DNA from: SLLW01 sp964388615
Lineage (GTDB): Bacteria; Bacteroidota; Rhodothermia; Balneolales; Natronogracilivirgulaceae
DNA: 19,496 bases
Assembly: GCA_964388615.1 (NCBI GenBank)
Contig: CAYMBG010000050.1
Coordinates: 1 to 19,496, forward strand
Reading direction: 5' to 3'
Positions 1 to 6,323 of the stretch are shown piece after piece (the stretch's first letter is position 1; each line of letters begins with the position of its first letter). The notes beneath the pieces were generated by a model that was given only the letters and a program-made list of their open reading frames with translations, searched no databases and was not told where the DNA came from. The position numbers were made by a program, and so were the translations under genes.

Positions 1-2288
1 GTGACCTGTTTGCTGAAACAACGCTCCAAAGCTATCTGGAACCAGGGGACGGCCAGGTTTTTTGCTCCTTTTATGAGTGTTTTTTCTTTGAAGATGAGGA
101 CCTGCGGCCTATGGAAACCGCCGCCGATGATTACATCCAGGATAATTACATTGATAATGCCCTGGTCCTGTCGGATGGTTCCATCGCTATCGCCACCCGG
201 AACGGAGGTATCGTCCAGTTGTCGGGTGACGGTGAACTTATTCGTATCCTCAATGAAACGACCGGGCTGATTAACAACGCTGTGTATGGCCTTTATGAGA
301 ATGAATTCGGAAGCCTCTGGGTGGCAACTGTGGATGGCTTTTCCAAAATAGACTTAAGCTTGCCGTTCCGGCGTTTTGATCATCGCCACGGTATCCACGA
401 GTATGTCAGGCGCATGACCATCTTCGACGACACTCTGTTTCTGACTTCCAGTGCCGGTGTGTATCGGATCGATGATACCGGTCAGGCGCATTTGTATGAT
501 AACATGACGTTTTGCAATGAATTCATGCATTACCGGAATGAGTTGTATGTGACTTGTACTGGAGCGCTATACAGATATGGTGAGGATGGCTTTGAACAAT
601 GGAGCTCAAATGATTTTGCCGATATAGTCACCATTTATGAAGACAATACCCTGATTGGGGTTGAGGAAAATTCCATTTTTCTTGCCGAAATGTACGGGCA
701 GAATGTGGATATCATCTACCGCATAGACGATATCGGAATCAGCCCTAACTCCATCCTGGCCGATCGCCATGGCAATGTCTGGATTGGAACGGAGACCAAC
801 GGCCTGCTGCGGGTTCGATTTGTGACCGGTGAGCATGATGGCCATGATCACCATTGGGATCGTTACTTGCATGAACAGGAGGGGCGGCAAGGTGATGAAC
901 GGGTTTACGTGACGGAATTAAATGACCAGCCCGCGTTCCTGACCTGGGGTATGGGTATCCAACGCTATGATGCGGAGCGCGATACCATGTTTCTGGATAC
1001 CCGTTTCGGCGAACCGTTTAACGATCCGGAGCGGCAGTTTTTTTGGGCCCGTGAGGATGACCAGGGAAATGTATGGTTTCGGACGAATCAGCGGTATCAG
1101 GTTGTCTGGCGGGATGAACAGGGGGGATACCGTACCGGGGAACCTGTTTTGAATAGTCTCAGAGACCGTCAAAGTAATTCCATCCATCCCGATTCCCGGG
1201 GAAAGGTTTGGTATGTCACCGAGCAAGGGTTAGTCGTTTTTGATCCGGATCATAATTTTCAAACGGATGCCGGCTTTCATGCCGGGATATGTGAAGTATT
1301 TGTGCATGCCGATTCCCTGATCGCCTATGGAGCTACTGACGATCCCGTGGAGTTGGATTATGACAACAACGAGTTGCGGTTCCAGTATGCCGCTGCCAGT
1401 TATCACCTGCCCGAGCTGACCCGATACCGGGTGATGCTGGAGGGTTTTGATGGCGAGTGGTCGGATTGGTCACCGGAAACGCGTAAAGATTACACCAACA
1501 TCCCGGAAGGGGTTTACCGGTTCCGGGTTGAGGCCCGTGATGTCTTCGGCACCGTGGCTGCAGCTTCAACGTTTCATCTCCGGATACATCCGCCATGGTA
1601 TCGAACCATCTGGGCTTATCTGTTATATGTATTATTGGCGGCAGGTGTGCTTTTTACTGCGTATCGGATACGCCTCAATCAGATCCTGCGCGTGCATCGC
1701 ATAAGGAACCGTATCGCCAGTGACCTTCACGACGAAATAAGCGCAACACTGAGCAGTATCAGCTTTTTTGCCAAAGCGATTGAAAGTGATAAAACCCGAG
1801 ACGACAAACAGAGGTTCGTGAAGCTTATCGCCGACAGTGCCGGTGAAGCGAAGGAAAAGATATCGGATATTGTTTGGGCCATAAACCCCGAACATGATGA
1901 CTGGACATCGTTCTTGTCACGATGTCGCCGCTATACCTCAGATCTGCTTGAAAGCAGGAACATCTCCTATAAACTGGATATTGACCACTCTATACCCGGC
2001 AAGATAGATATGCAGATGCGGCAGCATTTGTGGCTGATATATAAGGAGATGGTAATGAATGCTGTCCGACATTCCGGGGCCGGACACCTTCATGTCGCGA
2101 TCCGGCATACCAATGGAAAATTGGTGATCATCGTCCAGGACGACGGGTCGGGTATGAACTTGCAAACCAAACCGGAAGGAAACGGTATCTATAATATCCG
2201 ACGCCGCGCCGAGTCGCTGAAAGCGGATGTGAAACTGGATACCGAACCCGGATGGGGAACCCGGTGGAAACTTACTTTCAACTGGTAG
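1..2288 (+). CDS. Two-component propeller sensor histidine kinase (5' partial)
   Basis: Membrane sensor kinase that would autophosphorylate on His and pass phosphate to the neighbouring response regulator. The frame is open from position 3 with no start codon, so the N-terminus lies outside the window; 761 residues are visible. In order these show propeller repeats (for example GNVWIGTETNGLLRV near residue 258 and GKVWYVTEQGLVVFDP near 400), a Y_Y_Y immunoglobulin-like domain at about 453-528, one transmembrane helix at about 533-555, a HisKA_3 dimerisation domain with RIASDLHDE (His576), and a HATPase with N-box EMVMNAVRHS (Asn686), DDGSGM at 713-718 and GNGIYNI at 726-732. There is no receiver or AraC domain after the ATPase, so it is not a hybrid (HTCS) kinase; the regulator is a separate gene. 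The architecture is clear. The ligand is unknown; related sensors often monitor periplasmic glycan fragments. Confidence 0.93.
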   Translation, partial: DLFAETTLQSYLEPGDGQVFCSFYECFFFEDEDLRPMETAADDYIQDNYIDNALVLSDGSIAIATRNGGIVQLSGDGELIRILNETTGLINNAVYGLYENEFGSLWVATVDGFSKIDLSLPFRRFDHRHGIHEYVRRMTIFDDTLFLTSSAGVYRIDDTGQAHLYDNMTFCNEFMHYRNELYVTCTGALYRYGEDGFEQWSSNDFADIVTIYEDNTLIGVEENSIFLAEMYGQNVDIIYRIDDIGISPNSILADRHGNVWIGTETNGLLRVRFVTGEHDGHDHHWDRYLHEQEGRQGDERVYVTELNDQPAFLTWGMGIQRYDAERDTMFLDTRFGEPFNDPERQFFWAREDDQGNVWFRTNQRYQVVWRDEQGGYRTGEPVLNSLRDRQSNSIHPDSRGKVWYVTEQGLVVFDPDHNFQTDAGFHAGICEVFVHADSLIAYGATDDPVELDYDNNELRFQYAAASYHLPELTRYRVMLEGFDGEWSDWSPETRKDYTNIPEGVYRFRVEARDVFGTVAAASTFHLRIHPPWYRTIWAYLLYVLLAAGVLFTAYRIRLNQILRVHRIRNRIASDLHDEISATLSSISFFAKAIESDKTRDDKQRFVKLIADSAGEAKEKISDIVWAINPEHDDWTSFLSRCRRYTSDLLESRNISYKLDIDHSIPGKIDMQMRQHLWLIYKEMVMNAVRHSGAGHLHVAIRHTNGKLVIIVQDDGSGMNLQTKPEGNGIYNIRRRAESLKADVKLDTEPGWGTRWKLTFNW

Positions 2289-2316
2289 CTTTAAAAAGGT
2301 TCACCCGTTTTTAAAG
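2289..2316. repeat. AT-rich inverted repeat after kinase stop
   Basis: Perfect 9-bp arms, CTTTAAAAA (2289-2297) and TTTTTAAAG (2308-2316), are separated by 10 nt and begin directly after the kinase TAG. The stem is all A/T except its outer C-G pair and no separate T-tract follows. It is therefore a weak terminator at best, or an mRNA-end or processing structure between the kinase and the regulator. Confidence 0.4.
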
Positions 2317-2342
2317 TAACGTGTCTGGTTAACCGCATAAAC

Positions 2343-2471
2343 ATGCAGTGTTTTATGTCCATGTTTTGCGCTATCATACCCATTGGTGTCAGAAGTGATG
2401 ATCCTGGTCATGAACATCTTCTGTGCCGGAATGAAACCCCAAAAATCCAGCAAAAAATCGTGTTATTGTGA
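2343..2471 (+). CDS. Possible small ORF coupled to response regulator start
   Basis: A 42-codon ORF (ATG 2343, TGA 2469-2471) fills most of the kinase-regulator spacer. Its stop overlaps the regulator's GTG start in the four bases GTGA, the arrangement typical of translational coupling. The peptide begins MQCFMSMFCAIIPIGV and has a short hydrophobic Cys-containing N-terminus; I recognise no family. No ribosome-binding site is evident. It may be a real micro-gene, a leader that only serves to deliver ribosomes to the weak GTG start, or a chance ORF. Confidence 0.25.
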   Translation: MQCFMSMFCAIIPIGVRSDDPGHEHLLCRNETPKIQQKIVLL

Positions 2472-3106
2472 TCAACGTCGGAATAATTGAAGATAATCGG
2501 TATATGCGCGATGGGTGGAAAGCCCTGATCAATCTGGAAGAGGACCTGCGCGTCGTCGGCGGTTTCGGTTCCTGCGAACAGGCCTTTGCATCGGATATCA
2601 TCAAAAAGGTGGATCTGATAATTATGGACATCGGGTTACCCGGCATGAGCGGTATCGAGGGCGTTCGTTACATCAGAAAATATTACCCCGATATTGTAAT
2701 GATCATGGCCACAGTATTTGATGATGACCAGCACGTTTTTGATGCCTTGAAAGCCGGTGCCATGGGGTATCTGATGAAGAAAGTGAGTCCCGAAGAGCTG
2801 GTGGAGGCCATTCGTGATGCCTGGCGAGGCGGATCCCCTATCACTCCGAACATCGCCCGGAAAGTTATCCAGACATTTCATTCCGGTAACACCGATGAAG
2901 AGCTTAGTGAAAGAGAGCTGCAGATTCTTGAAAAACTGGCGACCGGATGCTCTTACAATGCCATTGGCAGGGAGATTTTTCTCTCTACGGACGGCGTTCG
3001 CTACCACATCCGTAATATCTATCAGAAGCTGCAAGTCCACTCACGCTCGGAAGCGATTGCAAAAGGAATTTCCAGAAAATTGATAAACCCGGGTAACATG
3101 GAATAA
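2468..3106 (+). CDS. NarL/FixJ-type (LuxR-family) response regulator
   Basis: DNA-binding response regulator of 212 residues, the usual length of the NarL/FixJ group, and the likely partner of the HisKA_3 kinase upstream. The receiver domain (about 1-120) has the acidic pair Glu8/Asp9, phospho-acceptor Asp54 in LIIMDIGLPGMSG, Thr82 and the conserved Lys at 104. The C-terminal LuxR-type helix-turn-helix (about 146-200) reads LSERELQILEKLATG followed by DGVRYHIRNIYQKL. The start is GTG: the frame is closed by TGA at 2432, and the next ATG (2504) would remove the acidic pocket. No Shine-Dalgarno site is visible, and a 42-codon ORF overlaps the start as GTGA. It presumably activates genes answering the kinase's signal; targets cannot be read from the sequence. 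Confidence 0.95.
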   Translation: MINVGIIEDNRYMRDGWKALINLEEDLRVVGGFGSCEQAFASDIIKKVDLIIMDIGLPGMSGIEGVRYIRKYYPDIVMIMATVFDDDQHVFDALKAGAMGYLMKKVSPEELVEAIRDAWRGGSPITPNIARKVIQTFHSGNTDEELSERELQILEKLATGCSYNAIGREIFLSTDGVRYHIRNIYQKLQVHSRSEAIAKGISRKLINPGNME

Positions 3107-3147
3107 TGTAACGGGGACCCATGACAGAGACCTCGATTCAAAAAGCT

Positions 3148-3177
3148 CGTCACCCTGACCGGGACGGGTTTTTTTTT
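3148..3177 (+). terminator. Rho-independent terminator after response regulator
   Basis: A GC-rich hairpin pairs CGT (3148-3150) and CCC (3153-3155) with GGG (3161-3163) and ACG (3164-3166), leaving a 2-nt bulge. It is followed within two bases by nine consecutive T (3169-3177). It lies about 40 bp after the regulator stop, fits the end of the kinase-regulator transcript, and implies that the peptidase gene downstream has its own promoter. Confidence 0.6.
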
Positions 3178-3361
3178 GACTGAATATTTCCGCTTTTTTC
3201 CTTATATATGCCCTGTAAATGGCAGCCCGGACAAGCTTGCTGTTACGCGAGCCATGTCACCTGCTATCTGGCCGGTCTCTTTTTGTATACGGTAAAGGAT
3301 CCCATGTAGCTTGTCTCAGGTTGTCCCGTATGTTGATCCGAACAAAAACCTTCTATTTTTT

Positions 3362-5428
3362 ATGAAAAACTCGCTAAATATTTCAAAGAGGAACCCGAAC
3401 ATCTTGAAAGGGGGCCTTCTTTCTATTATAACCGTTTTTTGTGCTCTGCAACTACAAGCGGAACCTATGACCCCTCAACAGCTGGCTGAGATCAGCAGTG
3501 TCGGTGTTGTACAGCTCTCACAGGATGGGCGCTATCTGTTATATAGCCAATCGGCGCCGGTTGATCCGCTGGAGGATAACGCCAGAGCCGATATTGAGCT
3601 TCATCTGATTGACCTTGAAGAGGATTCCCGTCACCAGCTGGAGCTCGAAAGCCGGGCCGGTAACATTGCCGTCAGGCCTGGGCATGGGACCTTCTCGTTT
3701 ACCAGCAACATGGAGGATGATGATTTCACGACCCTCTATGAGTACGATCCCGCCACCGGCGAGGTACATACGGTGTATGAGCATTTTACTCATATTTCGG
3801 GTTACAGCTGGCATCCATCCGGAGAACAACTCTCGGTCATATCAAGCGAGGAGCTGGACATTCCCGAAAATCCGCTGCCCTATGAACCGGATATCTACGA
3901 AGAAAACCTTTCCCAACGCGAGGGTTATCTGGTGAACCTGGAGCAACATGATCCGGAACCCCGGCAGATTCAGGTCGACGGAAGCATTTATCTTATGTCA
4001 TGGAGTCCATCCGGTGACCGGCTGGCGATTTCTGAAACGCCTACTCCGCATATTGATGATTACTACATGTTTCAACAAGTGAAAATCGTCGACGGTGAAA
4101 CCGGCAGGGTCGTGACCGAAATTGATAACGAAGGCAAGCTGGCACAGATTGAGTGGAGTCCGGCCGGTGACCGCCTGGCATTGCGCGCCGGAAACAGCAT
4201 CCATGATCCGATCGATGGTCGTATCATGGTGGTCTCCAGTCAGGGGGGAACACCCGAAAATATCCATCCGGATTTTGAAGGAAAGTATGAGCAGATATCC
4301 TGGACCGATGAGGAAGCGATCCGCTTTATTGCCAGTGAGGGCACGGCACGTTCTTATGGGACTATCCATCCTGACGGAAGCGGGTTTTACCGGGTGCTGG
4401 ATACCGACAGCCCGATCCTCAACCGTTTTGTGTTGGCCGATGACGGCAAAATCGCTTTTTCGGTACAGACACCATCGCATCCCTCCGAAGTGTACCTGCT
4501 CGAGCCCGGAAGTGCTCAACTGCGGCGGCTGACCAACAGCAACGAGTGGCTTCAGGATGTCACTATGGGACGCCAGGAGGTCGTGAGCTATGAAGCACGC
4601 GATGGACGTCACCTGGAAGGGCTGATGATCTATCCGCTGGATGAGACCGGCGGGCCCTATCCCACCATCGTGATGGTGCACGGCGGACCGGAAGCACATT
4701 ACAGCAACGGGTGGCTGACCGGCTACTCGCTACCCGGACAGCTTGCCGCCGGCCGTGGTCTTGCCGTTTTCTATCCCAATTACCGCGGCAGCACCGGACG
4801 CGGACTCGAATTCATCAAATCGAGTCAGCAGGATCTGGCCGGTGCCGAATTTGACGATATTGTCGATGGAGTCGATTATCTCATCGATCAGGGGATCACC
4901 GATGGCGATCGCGTCGGGGTGACCGGTGGTTCGTATGGTGGGTATGCCACGGCGTGGATGTCCACCCGATACTCTCACCGGTTTGCAGCGGGTGTCATGT
5001 TTGTCGGCATCAGTAATAACATCTCCAAATGGGGTACCAGCGATATTCCCGAGGAACTTTATCTGGTTCACGCCAGACAGCGGCTCTGGAATCACTGGCA
5101 ATGGAACCTGGAGCGAAGCCCGATCTATCATGTGGACAATTCCCAAACACCCTTGCTTATCATGCACGGGGAAGATGACACCAGGGTACACCCGGCTCAG
5201 TCACTGGAACTCTACCGGCATATCAAGGTGCGCAAGCCGGAAGTACCGCTCCGCCTGGTATGGTATCCCGATGAGGGACACGGTAACGTCCATTCTACAT
5301 CCCGATTTGACTATAACTTGCGGATGATACGCTGGTTTGAAACATTCCTGGCCGAAGAGCCTGCCACCGTAAAGCCCGAGTCATGGCTGGATTTTGAGAA
5401 ACTGGGCGTAGAGCTGCCCGCTGACTGA
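3362..5428 (+). CDS. Exported S9 family peptidase (DPP-IV/acylaminoacyl type)
   Basis: Serine peptidase of the prolyl oligopeptidase clan, expected to cleave short peptides in the periplasm. From ATG 3362 it has 688 residues, normal for the family. It starts with a basic stretch and hydrophobic core (LLSIITVFCALQLQA, then EPMTP), read as a signal peptide. Residues about 35-410 form a beta-propeller with repeats such as MSWSPSGDRLAIS and IEWSPAGDRLALR. The alpha/beta-hydrolase domain follows: HGGP at 440-443 (oxyanion side), nucleophile Ser524 in GGSYGG, Asp605 in HGEDDTRVH and His640 in DEGHGN, so the triad is intact. A TTG 17 codons upstream is also open, but ATG 3362 gives the better signal peptide. 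nfo starts 29 bp after the stop, so the two may be co-transcribed. Substrate specificity (dipeptidyl versus acylaminoacyl) is not decidable here. Confidence 0.93.
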   Translation: MKNSLNISKRNPNILKGGLLSIITVFCALQLQAEPMTPQQLAEISSVGVVQLSQDGRYLLYSQSAPVDPLEDNARADIELHLIDLEEDSRHQLELESRAGNIAVRPGHGTFSFTSNMEDDDFTTLYEYDPATGEVHTVYEHFTHISGYSWHPSGEQLSVISSEELDIPENPLPYEPDIYEENLSQREGYLVNLEQHDPEPRQIQVDGSIYLMSWSPSGDRLAISETPTPHIDDYYMFQQVKIVDGETGRVVTEIDNEGKLAQIEWSPAGDRLALRAGNSIHDPIDGRIMVVSSQGGTPENIHPDFEGKYEQISWTDEEAIRFIASEGTARSYGTIHPDGSGFYRVLDTDSPILNRFVLADDGKIAFSVQTPSHPSEVYLLEPGSAQLRRLTNSNEWLQDVTMGRQEVVSYEARDGRHLEGLMIYPLDETGGPYPTIVMVHGGPEAHYSNGWLTGYSLPGQLAAGRGLAVFYPNYRGSTGRGLEFIKSSQQDLAGAEFDDIVDGVDYLIDQGITDGDRVGVTGGSYGGYATAWMSTRYSHRFAAGVMFVGISNNISKWGTSDIPEELYLVHARQRLWNHWQWNLERSPIYHVDNSQTPLLIMHGEDDTRVHPAQSLELYRHIKVRKPEVPLRLVWYPDEGHGNVHSTSRFDYNLRMIRWFETFLAEEPATVKPESWLDFEKLGVELPAD

Positions 5429-5443
5429 TTCCGGAAACCGGAA
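5429..5443. repeat. Perfect hairpin between S9 peptidase and nfo
   Basis: TTCCGG (5429-5434), loop AAA and CCGGAA (5438-5443) form a perfect 6-bp stem starting on the base after the peptidase stop codon. It is followed by an A-tract and then the nfo ATG 14 bp on. With no T-run on the plus strand it is not a classical terminator; it could mark the 3' end of the peptidase cistron or influence nfo translation. Confidence 0.4.
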
Positions 5444-5457
5444 AAAAGAACAGGATT

Positions 5458-6312
5458 ATGCAGGAAGTAAGCCGCAAATGGATTGGCGCGCATGTCAGCG
5501 CGGCCGGCGGGGTGGACAAAGCCCCGGCTAATGCCCGTGATATCGGCGCCAATGCATTTGCCCTGTTCACCAAAAACCAACGACGCTGGAAAGCCAGGCC
5601 ACTGGAACCGGATGTTATTGATGCTTTCAAAAAACGTTGCGACGAGCTGGAGTTTACCGGTTCGCAGATCTTACCGCATAACAGCTATCTGATCAATCCG
5701 GGTCACCCGGAACCGGAGGGTATTGAAAAGTCACGTGCCGCGCTGCTGGACGAGATGCAGCGCTGTGAGCAGTTGGGTATTCCACAACTCAACATCCATC
5801 CGGGGAGCCATCTGCGAAAAATAAGCGCAACGGAGTGTCTGAAACGGATCGCGGAGTCGGTGAACAGGGTACTGGATCAAACGGCAGGCGTTACCGTCGT
5901 CCTGGAAAATACCGCGGGACAGGGTAGTAACCTGGGAAATCGTTTCGAGCACCTGATCGAGATTATTGACCAGGTGGAAGACCAGACACGTGTAGGATTC
6001 TGTATAGATACCTGTCATGCGCATGCGGCCGGATATGACCTGTGTACGCCGGAGGCCTATCAACAAACCATGGAGGAGGCGGACCGCGTGATCGGCCTGG
6101 ATCGGTTGAAAGGCATCCATCTGAATGATGCCAAATCCGACCTGGGCAGTCGCGTCGACCGCCACGCTCCGCTTGGTACAGGGACCATGGGGGAGGAGCC
6201 GTTCCGTCAGATTATGCGTGACCGGCGCCTTGACCGCATACCCATGATTCTGGAGACTACCCAGCCGGAATTATGGAGTGATGAGATCGTCTGGCTGCGC
6301 CGGTTGACATAA
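5458..6312 (+). CDS. nfo: Deoxyribonuclease IV (AP endonuclease)
   Basis: Cytoplasmic endonuclease IV, which cuts the DNA backbone 5' of abasic sites and removes blocked 3' ends in base-excision repair. It has 284 residues, the family's usual length, in a TIM-barrel (AP endonuclease 2) fold. All nine Zn-ligand positions of the E. coli enzyme can be placed at a constant offset of +5: His74, His114, Glu150, Asp184, His187, His221, Asp234, His236 and Glu266. The signature stretches are NIHPGSH, VVLENTAGQG, FCIDTCHAHAAGYD and HLNDAK followed by DRHAPLGTG. The ATG has a weak AGGA-like site upstream and follows the S9 peptidase by 29 bp; the functional link between the two is unclear. The gene converges with the minus-strand repeat protein, leaving only 11 bp between stops. 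Confidence 0.97.
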   Translation: MQEVSRKWIGAHVSAAGGVDKAPANARDIGANAFALFTKNQRRWKARPLEPDVIDAFKKRCDELEFTGSQILPHNSYLINPGHPEPEGIEKSRAALLDEMQRCEQLGIPQLNIHPGSHLRKISATECLKRIAESVNRVLDQTAGVTVVLENTAGQGSNLGNRFEHLIEIIDQVEDQTRVGFCIDTCHAHAAGYDLCTPEAYQQTMEEADRVIGLDRLKGIHLNDAKSDLGSRVDRHAPLGTGTMGEEPFRQIMRDRRLDRIPMILETTQPELWSDEIVWLRRLT

Positions 6313-6323
6313 CAATAGGTTAC

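Noticed and set aside
3998..4699. 233-codon minus-strand frame inside the S9 peptidase
   Set aside because: It is antisense to propeller repeats with no start context or domain; the plus frame is an unambiguous peptidase.
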